64,000 nucleotides of DNA from Acidobacteria bacterium UBA2990 (GCA_002347025.1 DEAE01000024.1:177340-241339), one strand, 5' to 3'. Shown: positions 1 to 6,765, counted from the first letter of the stretch. The notes: a model not told the origin generated them from the letters alone. A program made the numbers and translations.

Positions 1-80
1 CCGGCTTGGATGCCAGCCCCTCCACCGGAGTCACTGCCGGCAACTGTGAGTACGGTTGGTCGTGTTGAGGTTTGGGCCAT
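1..80 (-). CDS. thiD: Hydroxymethylpyrimidine/phosphomethylpyrimidine kinase, 5' end only
   Basis: Only the first 26 codons lie in the window; the gene runs off the left edge. Reading leftward from an ATG at 80-78, the peptide contains LTVAGSDSGGGAGIQA, the N-terminal substrate-binding signature of the ThiD/PdxK-like ribokinase fold. ThiD phosphorylates HMP and HMP-P in the cytoplasm for the pyrimidine half of thiamine. A weak GGGTG lies just upstream of the ATG. The 234 bases between this start and fdhE hold a TATAAT on the same strand (298-293) without a good -35 partner. No TPP riboswitch signature was seen there. The signature is strong although the fragment is short. Confidence 0.8.
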   Translation of the reverse strand, partial: MAQTSTRPTVLTVAGSDSGGGAGIQA

Positions 81-314
81 CTAACACCCAGAGAGTCTGG
101 TGTGTTTGCGTGAGGGTGCCGTTGTTGCGGATTGGCTGCATGGCACAATTGCTTGATAGGTTCGATCGGGAAACGATCTGGTCAAGTCCAGCGAGCAAAC
201 AAATGTATAAGGATCGAGCATGATGGATTGGCCTGAATGATTCTTACTGGTAAGGCCGCAAGCAAGAACAGCAACCACGCATGGTTCAGATTATAGCCGG
301 GCGAGGGTTTGATT

Positions 315-1244
315 TTAGGTAGCTTCTTCCATCGCCTCACAGGGCGGTCTGTTGGGTTCGCCGAGGTCTGGTAGTGTCGGACGTCCAAAGCCTTGTTCGG
401 CCGCCATTACGTCTACAGAGAAGGAAGCTAAGTCCTCGACCGGGAGTAGTTCGAAGGGAGTAGGATCTGACACTTCCAGCCATTTGAGGTAGGCTCCGCA
501 TTTCGAGCATAGCTCAACTCGATGCGGGCAGCTAGGATCGGTCTTTACAGCGGTGAGATTGGATGATTCGCCGCAGTAGTTACATTTCTCGGATCGCTTT
601 GGCCAGTCTAGTCCACAAAACGAACAGCGAAGGTGGCTTCTACCGGGTAGGTCTTCAGCAAATGCAGGCCATGATCCACAAGCTGGGCAGTAGCCGTGTG
701 GCCACAGCTCGGAAATTCTGACTCGATCTAGAGTGAACAAGGACCGTACAGTGACATAGGCCAAGGGGCCTACTGCAAGCTCTGAGGCAAGCCACAGGAC
801 GTCCGGTGCTATGCCTTCTTGCATCGCTTTCATGCGTATGGCTATTTGGTTGCGGTTGAAGGAAGCAGTAAGGAGAGAGCCGATGTCGATACGGCCAGAA
901 TCTAAGCAACTCCGCACACGTTCGGCGGCTTTACCGGATTCGCCCCGTGCTAAGTCTTTACACGCCTCTTCCACTAGTGGCCTCAGCAGGTTCACAGGCA
1001 GGGTTACAACCTCTTCCCTCAATGCAGGAATGCCACGCTCAAGTTTGTCCACTAGATCAGACATAGAAATCTGCATTAGTGGCTCTTTGCCACTCAAGCT
1101 GTCGACAGTCCGGATCGTACGCTCAACGAGTGGGCGTTGTAGGGCGATCGTTTGGAGAAGGTCGGGTTGATCAGCGCCGATTGTGTTCCAGCGTATCTGT
1201 GCCTGATCGAGTAGCTGGGTTGGGTTCAGCTTGGTTAATTTCAT
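315..1244 (-). CDS. fdhE: Formate dehydrogenase accessory protein FdhE
   Basis: The 309-residue product has the FdhE layout: an alpha-helical N-terminal half and a C-terminal half built from rubredoxin-like zinc or iron ribbons. Four CxxC pairs are visible at C186/C189, C207/C210, C221/C224 and C246/C249, the first in CPACGSWP as is typical of the family. FdhE is a cytoplasmic factor needed to activate molybdenum/tungsten formate dehydrogenases. No formate dehydrogenase subunit is in the window, but a selenocysteine tRNA and a MocA/MobA-like gene lie within 6 kb. The start is an ATG with its own intergenic region, and the gene is divergent from erpA. Length matches the family (about 300 residues). 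Confidence 0.85.
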   Translation of the reverse strand: MKLTKLNPTQLLDQAQIRWNTIGADQPDLLQTIALQRPLVERTIRTVDSLSGKEPLMQISMSDLVDKLERGIPALREEVVTLPVNLLRPLVEEACKDLARGESGKAAERVRSCLDSGRIDIGSLLTASFNRNQIAIRMKAMQEGIAPDVLWLASELAVGPLAYVTVRSLFTLDRVRISELWPHGYCPACGSWPAFAEDLPGRSHLRCSFCGLDWPKRSEKCNYCGESSNLTAVKTDPSCPHRVELCSKCGAYLKWLEVSDPTPFELLPVEDLASFSVDVMAAEQGFGRPTLPDLGEPNRPPCEAMEEAT

Positions 1245-1346
1245 ATCTGATTTAGGACCTCAGAGGAAATCTTACCCTCGTATTGTAGGACACCAAAGGT
1301 CGTGGCTACTTGAGTAATTCTGAACTTACCAATCAGCTCGTTGTTG

Positions 1347-1376
1347 TTGAAGGTGGATTGGTACACTCGCTATAAT
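1347..1376 (+). promoter_or_regulatory. Sigma-70-type promoter for erpA and fur-ferritin
   Basis: A -35 box TTGAAG (1347-1352) is separated by 18 bp from a perfect -10 box TATAAT (1371-1376), which predicts transcription starting near 1383. This leaves a leader of about 40 nt before the erpA ATG at 1423 and makes a TTG at 1390 unlikely as the start. No transcript data are available. Confidence 0.55.
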
Positions 1377-1422
1377 CAAGAAGAGTCGTTTGACTTGTCC
1401 GAGGTTTGGGAGATCAAGAAAC

Positions 1423-1761
1423 ATGGCAGAGTTTATAACTGTAACTGAGACGGCCGCTTCAAAAATAACTGCCCTCATGGCGGAAGAGGAGAAGGCTGAC
1501 GCTGGTCTTCGGGTTTTTGTGCAAGGTGGAGGTTGTTCAGGATTCCAATATGGGCTGATGATCGAAGAAGGTGGTGGTGATGGGTCTGCTGACCGAGTCT
1601 TCGAATCGAACGGGGTCAGTCTGTATGTGGACCCAATTAGTATGCGCTACCTTTCCGGGGCCCAGGTTGATTTTGTCGATAATCTGACGGGTGGTGGATT
1701 TACGATCAAGAACCCTAATGCCAAGTCGACTTGTGGATGTGGGTCATCGTTTAACGTCTAG
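1423..1761 (+). CDS. erpA: A-type iron-sulfur cluster carrier/insertion protein
   Basis: The 112-residue protein belongs to the IscA/ErpA/HesB family. The three invariant cysteines are present: C38 in GGGCSGFQYG and C104/C106 in the C-terminal CGCGSSF. These bind and transfer Fe-S clusters to apo-enzymes. The ATG at 1423 was chosen because the protein then begins at the family's usual MxxFITVTETAA-type N-terminus; an in-frame TTG at 1390 would add 11 unrelated residues and sits almost on the predicted transcription start. The gene is followed after 39 bp by the Fur-ferritin fusion, probably in the same transcript. ErpA is preferred over IscA because no isc genes are nearby, but the two cannot be separated firmly by eye. 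Confidence 0.9.
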   Translation: MAEFITVTETAASKITALMAEEEKADAGLRVFVQGGGCSGFQYGLMIEEGGGDGSADRVFESNGVSLYVDPISMRYLSGAQVDFVDNLTGGGFTIKNPNAKSTCGCGSSFNV

Positions 1762-1800
1762 GTGCCGTAATCGAGGGTTTACCTGATTCAGCTGGGTTGC

Positions 1801-2772
1801 ATGGACACACAATCGGCATATCTAGAACGTCTGCGTCCGCTTGGGGCCAAGCGCTCCGGAAAGCGGGATCTGATTGTCGACGTATTCCTGAAGCAGGATG
1901 GCCACCTGAGCGCCGATGAACTTTTTGATCTGATTCGTGAACAAGACCAAAAAATTAGCCGAGCAACTGTATATCGAGCCCTTCACTGGATGGTTGGGGC
2001 GGGCGTTGCCCGGAAAGTTGATTTCGGAGATGGGCGCTCCCGTTTTGAGCACTCTTACCAGCACCCTCGACACTTTCATCTTATTTGCAAGTTGTGTAAT
2101 CGTTCATTTGAGTTTCTTAGTTCAGATATTGAGGTACTTGTCGAGGAGGTCGCTTCGGCTCGTGGTTTCGAGACGAGGCAGAGTGTTCTGCAGATCTATG
2201 GAACTTGTGACGACTGTCAAGCGGGTCGTTCCGTACAGCGGACTGTGGCAGCAACCGAGTTGCTGTTCGCCCGTGATGCGCTCAGGATGGCCATTGCGAC
2301 TGAGCGTAGTGGACTGGAGTTTTACAGCCGTGGTGCTGAGTTGGTCGATGATCCTCAAGCGCGAACGGTTTTCCAGCGCCTGGCAGCTGAAGAGCGTGAG
2401 CATCTTACAACCCTAGAAAAGCGTTTTGAGCAACTACTGCTTGAAGACTCTGATCTTGAGTCTTACCCGACTTTTCTATTTTTCAAGGGCGCTGCTGACG
2501 GGTTGTTTGCGTCTGGTACAGATCGACTTGCGAAGGTTGCTGATGACCGAGAAGCTCTGATGCTTGGTATACGTTGCGAGCGTGGATCGTATCGATTCTT
2601 CAAGAGATACGGCGAACGTTTTGAGGATTCTGAGGGGAAGCGGATTTTTTTGGAGTTTGCTGCCGAGGAACGTGAGCACCTCAGATTACTTATCGGAGAA
2701 TATCGGAAGCTAGTGGGGCGTAGTAAGGCGGCTGACGGATCTAGTTCCCCGGAAGCAGAGGTTGCTGGTTAG
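1801..2772 (+). CDS. Fur-family regulator fused to a ferritin-like diiron domain
   Basis: Residues 1-145 form a complete Fur/PerR-type repressor: a winged helix with SRATVYRALHWM, the HHxHF-like metal site around 88-93 (H88, H91, H93), and structural zinc pairs C96/C99 and C136/C139. Residues 155-305 form a rubrerythrin/ferritin-like four-helix bundle built as an internal duplication. Each half carries a helix with a Glu (E168, E260) followed by an EExEHL helix (E198/H201 and E290/H293), together the six-ligand diiron pattern. Ordinary Fur ends near residue 150. The reading frame is continuous, so the fusion is not an annotation artefact. It follows erpA by 39 bp and its stop overlaps the convergent methyltransferase gene. 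A direct link between metal or peroxide sensing and a diiron site is an inference. Confidence 0.85.
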   Translation: MDTQSAYLERLRPLGAKRSGKRDLIVDVFLKQDGHLSADELFDLIREQDQKISRATVYRALHWMVGAGVARKVDFGDGRSRFEHSYQHPRHFHLICKLCNRSFEFLSSDIEVLVEEVASARGFETRQSVLQIYGTCDDCQAGRSVQRTVAATELLFARDALRMAIATERSGLEFYSRGAELVDDPQARTVFQRLAAEEREHLTTLEKRFEQLLLEDSDLESYPTFLFFKGAADGLFASGTDRLAKVADDREALMLGIRCERGSYRFFKRYGERFEDSEGKRIFLEFAAEEREHLRLLIGEYRKLVGRSKAADGSSSPEAEVAG

Positions 2773-3281
2773 CGAGGCTTCTGAGCAACTAGACATGCCA
2801 TTGCATCTGGAGAGATTCTTTCCTCATCATGAATTAATTTCCAATCAATAAACTCCTCCCGCAGTTCACCAGGACGAAGTAGGTGTTCTGGTGATTTTGG
2901 GCCTCTTCTGTGTTGAAGTTGTGCTCGAGTAAAGGTTTCATACAGGATAAACCCGCCCGGACGGATGGAAGCGCGAAGGCAAGGCCAGATCGTTCGCTGT
3001 AAATAGTTGGTGCAGATGATTAAATCAAACCGGTTACGGGGCAGAGTGATCAGTGTGAGGTCAGCGACCCAGAGTTTCGCCTCCCTAAGGACACCGGATT
3101 TTGCTTGTTTAATTCTGTTGTAATCGTGGTCCACGCCATAGATGTGAAAGCCGTTGAAACAGGCTTCCCGGGCATTGCGTCCGGTGCCCATGGCTATGTC
3201 TAGAAGCTCTGGTGTCGGCCCGAGATGCTTGCGCACAAGCGGTAACCACTGCACGATGAAGGAAGATGGTGAGATGCTCAC
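2769..3281 (-). CDS. Class I SAM-dependent methyltransferase (TehB/UbiE-like)
   Basis: The 170-residue product has a Rossmann methyltransferase core: motif I LLDIAMGTGRNA near residues 26-37, an acidic residue ending beta 2 in YGVDHD, motif II-like DLIICTNYLQR, and a post-motif RPGGFILYETF. The substrate cannot be read from the sequence; short TehB-like relatives act on tellurite or small thiols. The GTG start is preceded by GGGAG at good spacing. The 3' end overlaps the convergent Fur-ferritin gene by 4 bp. Its start faces the divergent membrane-protein gene at 3324 over about 40 bp, so they may share a control region. Confidence 0.75.
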   Translation of the reverse strand: MSISPSSFIVQWLPLVRKHLGPTPELLDIAMGTGRNAREACFNGFHIYGVDHDYNRIKQAKSGVLREAKLWVADLTLITLPRNRFDLIICTNYLQRTIWPCLRASIRPGGFILYETFTRAQLQHRRGPKSPEHLLRPGELREEFIDWKLIHDEERISPDAMACLVAQKPR

Positions 3282-3323
3282 AGTCGGTGCTCCCGTTCCA
3301 CTGACTGATAGGATGGAAAAAGG

Positions 3324-3800
3324 ATGTCTGCTGCAATCATAACGGCGTCGGCCCTGTCACTCGTTGGCCTCATAGCAAGTTTCATGTTGGGCTACCTGCC
3401 TGTGACGTTGGATGGATTGCCACACGCCGGATTAGCTATCTTTGTAACTTTGGTCACGTTGTTCACTCACTGTATGGCAATGTTCTATCTTATCGGGAAA
3501 GGTCGCGCTGTTCGCGATGCTATTAGCGAGGGTGAGCTGATTAGCGATGCTGGGAGCCGAGTGTCGGCCCTTCGAGCCCCAGTGTTCAAGCTGAGCAGTC
3601 TCGCAATAGCTCTGACGATGGTGACTGGAATCATTGGAGGCGGGGTGGATACAGGTGTGCTGCCGGGTCTTCTACACGCTACGCTTGCCTTGGTGGCCAT
3701 CGTTGCTAATAGTGCCGCGTTCTGGAGAATCTCGATGGCTCTCAATGAGTCCTCTCGGATAGTAGCTGAAGTTAACCGTGACCTTGGAATCTCCCAATAA
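3324..3800 (+). CDS. Conserved-looking four-helix membrane protein of unknown function
   Basis: The 158-residue protein has four predicted membrane helices (about 4-24, 34-57, 88-106 and 112-135) joined by a charged cytoplasmic loop (58-85). Histidines fall in or at the ends of helices: H34, H49 and H118, a layout seen in small b-type cytochrome anchors, but no family was recognised and haem binding is speculation. ATG start with AGGA ten bases upstream. It is followed 14 bp later by a HAD phosphatase, suggesting co-transcription. It is probably a real gene because hydrophobic segments and charge distribution are coherent throughout. Confidence 0.6.
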   Translation: MSAAIITASALSLVGLIASFMLGYLPVTLDGLPHAGLAIFVTLVTLFTHCMAMFYLIGKGRAVRDAISEGELISDAGSRVSALRAPVFKLSSLAIALTMVTGIIGGGVDTGVLPGLLHATLALVAIVANSAAFWRISMALNESSRIVAEVNRDLGISQ

Positions 3801-3814
3801 AAGAGGACGCGGAA

Positions 3815-4522
3815 TTGGAAGCTTCGTCGACTGTATTCTCTAAGATCCTGTTGTTCGATATTGACGGGACTCTACTACTATCTGGCCGAGCCGGATATCG
3901 AGCTCTAACTAGAACTTTCGAGGAACAGTTCGGAGTAGAGAGCGGGTTTGCGGGTATACCGGTTGCAGGTCAGACTGACGCACTGATCTTGGATGCTGCT
4001 CTAAAGCGTGCTGGTTTAGAGGTTACTTCTGGAGCCAAGGCACGTTTCCACGCGCGCTACTGTGAATTGTTTGCCAACGAGATTCAGTTTCCTGGTCCTC
4101 GGAAGGGCCTTATGCCAGGCGTGGCTGAGTTGCTAGAGGTCCTGACCCGACAAGAAAAGATCCGCTGTGGGTTGCTCACAGGGAACTTTGCCAAGCCTGC
4201 TCGTATAAAGCTACAACACTTCGACCTTTGGAAATATTTCTACTTTGGAGCATATGGCGATGATGCGCCGGTTCGAGACGATTTGGTGCCTGTCGCTGTC
4301 GAACGGGCGCGGCGAGAGCAGGTGATTGTGCAAACTCCTGGTGATGTCGTGGTTATCGGTGACACCCCGTTAGATGTTCAATGCGCGGTGGCAGCTGGTG
4401 CCAGATCTATCGCTGTAGCGACTGGTTCATATGACGAGGTGACTCTTCGTGAGACCGTGGCCGACGCGGTGTTGGCGGACTTCAGTGATACTCAAAAGAC
4501 CGTTGAAGTTCTGCTCTCCTAG
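3815..4522 (+). CDS. HAD-superfamily phosphatase (PGP/beta-PGM-like)
   Basis: The 235-residue product shows the HAD motifs in order: motif I LLFDIDGTLL (nucleophile D15, acid D17), motif II LLTGN, a motif III lysine in ARIKLQHF, and motif IV VVIGDTPLDV. A helical cap lies between motifs I and II, as in phosphoglycolate phosphatase or haloacid dehalogenase-type enzymes. It probably removes phosphate from a small metabolite; the substrate is not evident. A TTG start at 3815 was chosen because it follows AGAGGA-like bases and gives the usual spacing to motif I. Downstream lies a long inverted repeat and the convergent selenocysteine tRNA. Confidence 0.75.
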   Translation: MEASSTVFSKILLFDIDGTLLLSGRAGYRALTRTFEEQFGVESGFAGIPVAGQTDALILDAALKRAGLEVTSGAKARFHARYCELFANEIQFPGPRKGLMPGVAELLEVLTRQEKIRCGLLTGNFAKPARIKLQHFDLWKYFYFGAYGDDAPVRDDLVPVAVERARREQVIVQTPGDVVVIGDTPLDVQCAVAAGARSIAVATGSYDEVTLRETVADAVLADFSDTQKTVEVLLS

Positions 4523-4549
4523 GCCTAGACAGGGATACCGCTTTGTTGT

Positions 4550-4590
4550 CGTCATTCTGCTTCATGCCCCAAAGCTGAGGCAGAATGACG
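4550..4590. terminator. Long inverted repeat between HAD gene and tRNA-Sec
   Basis: An 11-bp perfect stem (4550-4560 with 4580-4590, CGTCATTCTGC/GCAGAATGACG) continues inward through TTCA/TGAG to about 15 bp with one wobble pair, around an 11-base loop. It sits between two convergent units, as expected for a bidirectional terminator, but neither flank has a clear uridine run, so the role is uncertain. Confidence 0.4.
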
Positions 4591-4647
4591 ATACGGTCTT
4601 GGTCTAGGTTGCGTGGGTAACTCAGGTTGATGACCAAAGAATGCTGG

Positions 4648-4744
4648 TGGCGGAAGCGCCTGGGAGTCGAACCCAGCCCTCCCGGGTTAGCGGGAGGCGA
4701 CCGGTTTTGAAGACCGGGAGGGCCACCGGGCCCCGTTCGCTTCC
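4648..4744 (-). tRNA. selC: tRNA-Sec (anticodon TCA)
   Basis: Read on the minus strand, a 97-base gene with encoded CCA begins GGAAGCGAACGGGG and ends CGCTTCCGCCA. The anticodon loop is CTTCAAA with TCA at 4710-4708, decoding UGA. The long variable arm pairs CCTCCCG with CGGGAGG, and the T arm is CTGGG-TTCGACT-CCCAG. The long acceptor, long variable arm, G73 discriminator and UCA anticodon together identify selenocysteine tRNA and exclude tRNA-Ser or tRNA-Leu. At the eighth acceptor position A faces G, so the 8-bp acceptor usual in bacteria shows seven Watson-Crick pairs. The organism must therefore also encode SelA, SelB and SelD, which are not in this window. Confidence 0.95.
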
Positions 4745-5056
4745 GAACGGCGAAACCATCATCCCATTTCGTCGGCCTGCTTTGTGCACTCAAGGTGTGT
4801 TGTTAGTCATAGCCTTGAGTTTCTTTATGTGGTGATCAAAATCCGCTGTGGGGGTAACTCTATTGTCAAATTGGTGACTCCAGAGGCGCTAAGCAATGTG
4901 ACGAACATGCAAAATCGAGCGCGCACACCAGTAGGTAGAGCTGGCCCCTGTACGTCTCTCAGGTGTCTGAGAGGGGAACCGCCTTCCTAGGGGGTGTCCT
5001 CAAGCCCACAGAGGGCATGGTCTTGTCTAGAACGTTGAGGTTGGGGCAGGAAAGTG
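4745..5056. other. Gene-free stretch with local hairpins
   Basis: No convincing coding region. An 8-bp inverted repeat (4788-4795 ACTCAAGG with 4813-4820 CCTTGAGT) is followed by TTCTTT on the plus strand. A 7-bp GTGT-loop hairpin (4956-4962 CTCTCAG with 4967-4973 CTGAGAG) lies in a C/G-rich block 4924-5020 where further short stems can be drawn. A small structured RNA is possible, but no known family (6S, SRP, RNase P, tmRNA or glycine riboswitch) could be matched. Confidence 0.3.
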
Positions 5057-5263
5057 TTAACCCTCGATCAAACGAACCTCTCCAGCTCTGGGACCTTTGG
5101 TCGATTCTTCGACCGTGAAGTCGACCCTTTGCCCTTCTCGGAGCAACTCGAACACGGCTCCTCGAACAGCGCTACGATGGAAGAAGTGTTCAACCCCACC
5201 TTCGTCCCGAATGAAGCCAAAACCTTTATCGATTAAAAGACGCGCGATAGTACCGCTGGCCAT
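5057..5263 (-). CDS. Cold-shock domain protein
   Basis: The 68-residue protein is a single cold-shock domain. RNP1 appears as DKGFGFIR and RNP2 as VEHFFHRSAV, in the order and spacing of CspA-family proteins, and the C-terminus carries the usual basic/acidic PRAGEVRLIE tail. Such proteins bind single-stranded RNA and DNA in the cytoplasm and melt RNA structure. GAGGAG lies about seven bases before the ATG. The leader is unusually long and structured (see 5407-5555), as in thermoregulated cspA messages. Which paralogue it corresponds to cannot be told. Confidence 0.9.
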   Translation of the reverse strand: MASGTIARLLIDKGFGFIRDEGGVEHFFHRSAVRGAVFELLREGQRVDFTVEESTKGPRAGEVRLIEG

Positions 5264-5406
5264 ACGAACTCCTCAGAATACCCGAGCCCAGTCGCCATCA
5301 CGATGCACCGTCGCGTCGCGAAACGCCTAGGACCTGACAGTCACCCTAGTTGCTTCTCTGCAGTTGGGCCAGAAAGCCACAGCCACCCACTCCCCTTGCG
5401 GATATG

Positions 5407-5475
5407 GGTTACGGAACCGTCCGAATCTGTGAAATCACAGCGGACGAAGCCGCCTCAACTTGGGCTTTTGAGGCG
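5407..5475 (-). promoter_or_regulatory. Three consecutive hairpins in the csp 5' leader
   Basis: Read on the minus strand: an 8-bp perfect stem (5475-5468 with 5458-5451, CGCCTCAA/TTGAGGCG); then a two-part stem (5445-5419) made of GTCCG/CGGAC enclosing CTGTG-AttT-CACAG with a 3-base bulge; then GGTT-CCGT-AACC (5418-5407), which abuts it. The order of compact stems in a long leader resembles the structured cspA 5'UTR. Thermosensing is an inference. Confidence 0.4.
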
Positions 5476-5525
5476 ATCACACCCTAGTCTCCACCAATGC
5501 ACCCTCACCCAAGCTGGATGTGGCC

Positions 5526-5555
5526 AGTCTAGTGAGGTTTGTTGGTCGAAGTCAA
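5526..5555 (-). promoter_or_regulatory. Candidate promoter for the cold-shock gene
   Basis: On the minus strand TTGACT (5555-5550) is followed after 18 bp by TAGACT (5531-5526). The -35 box matches consensus at five of six positions and the -10 box at four of six. The predicted start near 5519 would give a leader of about 255 nt. Confidence 0.4.
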
Positions 5556-5688
5556 GTGAGGAGTTTCTTTCTTGGCTTACCTTCCTCATCGGGAGGCCGA
5601 CACGGATAGCAAGAGTGGCCCACACTGTCTGGAAACAAACATGGTGTGCAGTTGGCCCAAAAAAATCCCTAGTAAATGCCGAATATAG

Positions 5689-5919
5689 TTATTGTTGGGC
5701 GTTTGGTGTGCTATTGGTTTGTTCTGTGGTTGATTTGGCCGCGGGTTTTGATGTCTGGCTTGCGGGTTTCTCAGGAGGATAGGTGGTCCAAAAGTGTCGA
5801 TTACACGCTGGGCACTCCCAAAATTGCTGGGGTGTCCAAGGAGTGTTCGGACCTGGGTCCTTAAGGTCCATTTGGGCTCCGCAGCGTTGACAACGAACAG
5901 ACACATCAGGGTGATTCAT
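5689..5919 (-). CDS. Small zinc-ribbon protein
   Basis: The 76-residue product has two CxxC knuckles, C10/C13 in RCQRCGAQ and C36/C39 in WECPACN, separated by 22 residues: a classic zinc ribbon, followed by a low-complexity Ser/Thr/Pro/Gln-rich tail from about residue 48. The function is unknown; such proteins often bind nucleic acid or act as assembly factors. No clear ribosome-binding site precedes the ATG. Paired cysteine motifs and the aromatic spacing after them argue that it is real. Confidence 0.5.
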   Translation of the reverse strand: MNHPDVSVRCQRCGAQMDLKDPGPNTPWTPQQFWECPACNRHFWTTYPPEKPASQTSKPAAKSTTEQTNSTPNAQQ

Positions 5920-6035
5920 GGGGAGATTCTAGTGCCTGAGCCGTTTGTTTCGCAATACCGCTCAATTTTCTGTGGTCTGAAAAAATATTTATTGGGTTTG
6001 GCAACGGCTACCGATTGATTGGTGGAGTGTATTTG

Positions 6036-6656
6036 ATGGTTCCAGGGGTAGTACTCGCAGGTGGTGCGTCATCCAGGATGGGTGGTCGCCCGAAGGCATT
6101 ATTACGTGTCGGATCGGATCAGGAAACCTTTCTCGAGCGTATTGTTTCTACTCTTTTGTCTGGTGGTGTAGACGATGTGGTTGTTGTGACCGGCTACCAT
6201 GATGAGGTCATCAAGCGCGTTGTTGACCGGATGTCCAAACCGGTTCGCCTGGTGCAGAATCCCTCTCCCGAGTTAGGCCAGCTTTCGTCACTATTGGCTG
6301 CGCTAAAGGCTATTGATCATCCTGGCGTAAGAGCGATGCTAGTTACGTTGGTTGATTTACCTCTTTTGTCAGCTCATACGGTGCGCGCGTTGTTAGAAGC
6401 ATACCGGAGGAACCGCTCCATGATCGTGCGCCCAGTGAGGGCTGGGCGACATGGGCACCCGGTGATTTTTGACCGGGCCTTGTTCAAAGCTTTAAGTGAG
6501 GCTAGGCCCCAGTATGGGGCTAAACCAGTAGTGAGAGATCATTTGGATGAGAGCATCGAGGTCGAGGTAGATGACGAAGGGGCGTTCCTTGATGTGGACA
6601 CCCCGGCAGACTATGAGAGGATGTTTGGAGGGCCACCGCTAGCTCTAGATGATTGA
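6036..6656 (+). CDS. Molybdenum-cofactor nucleotidyltransferase (MocA/MobA family)
   Basis: The 206-residue protein starts with the nucleotide-binding signature LAGGASSRMGGRPKALL and keeps the family core: VVVVTGY, QNPSPELGQLSSL, a metal-binding LVDLPLLS, and HGHPVIFDRALF. In this family MocA adds CMP and MobA adds GMP to molybdopterin; the GQLSSL and HGHPV segments favour the MocA branch, but the call is not certain. ATG at 6036 was chosen because GGAG lies eight bases upstream; an upstream in-frame TTG at 6015 has no such site. Together with fdhE and tRNA-Sec it suggests maturation of molybdenum enzymes such as formate dehydrogenase. A tRNA gene follows directly. Confidence 0.8.
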   Translation: MVPGVVLAGGASSRMGGRPKALLRVGSDQETFLERIVSTLLSGGVDDVVVVTGYHDEVIKRVVDRMSKPVRLVQNPSPELGQLSSLLAALKAIDHPGVRAMLVTLVDLPLLSAHTVRALLEAYRRNRSMIVRPVRAGRHGHPVIFDRALFKALSEARPQYGAKPVVRDHLDESIEVEVDDEGAFLDVDTPADYERMFGGPPLALDD

Positions 6657-6681
6657 TCGTGAGCTGGTACGAGCTTAGAAT
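6653..6681 (+). promoter_or_regulatory. Promoter of tRNA-Ala
   Basis: TTGATC (6653-6658), 17 bp, then TAGAAT (6676-6681). The predicted start at 6688-6690 coincides with the first base of the tRNA. The -35 box overlaps the last codon and the stop of the preceding gene. Confidence 0.55.
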
Positions 6682-6689
6682 GACAAGAG

Positions 6690-6765
6690 GGGCCAGTGGC
6701 GCAGTTGGGAGCGCGCGTGAATGGCATTCACGAGGTCACGGGTTCGACCCCCGTCTGGTCCACCA
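6690..6765 (+). tRNA. tRNA-Ala (anticodon GGC)
   Basis: A 76-base cloverleaf with encoded CCA. The acceptor GGGCCAG pairs with CTGGTCC (one G-U), the D stem is GCGC/GCGC, the anticodon stem CGTGA/TCACG encloses ATGGCAT with anticodon GGC, and the T arm is ACGGG-TTCGACC-CCCGT. The discriminator is A. A T-rich tract (CTTTTTCTTCT) follows the CCA end and may help termination. Confidence 0.95.

Larger units (their letters stand above)
5264..5688. other. Long leader and spacer upstream of the cold-shock gene
   Basis: No protein gene was found. On the minus strand this stretch contains a sigma-70-like promoter (5555-5526), a predicted start near 5519 and a run of three hairpins (5475-5407), giving a leader of about 255 nt for the cold-shock gene. 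The remainder up to 5688 lies downstream of the zinc-ribbon gene and contains a T7 run on the minus strand (5660-5666) without a convincing stem before it. Confidence 0.4.

Noticed and set aside
858..880. Sequence resembling the SRP RNA core (GAAGGAAGCAGTAAGG)
   Set aside because: It lies inside the well-supported fdhE coding region and lacks the pairing partners and the CAGGTCCG part of SRP RNA.
1390..1422. Upstream TTG start for erpA
   Set aside because: It would add 11 residues absent from the family and lies only about 7 nt from the predicted transcription start, leaving no room for ribosome binding.
4956..5010. Similarity to a glycine riboswitch (CTCTCAGG followed by ACAGAGGG)
   Set aside because: The invariant CCGAAGGGGC element is missing, spacing is wrong and no glycine-related gene follows.
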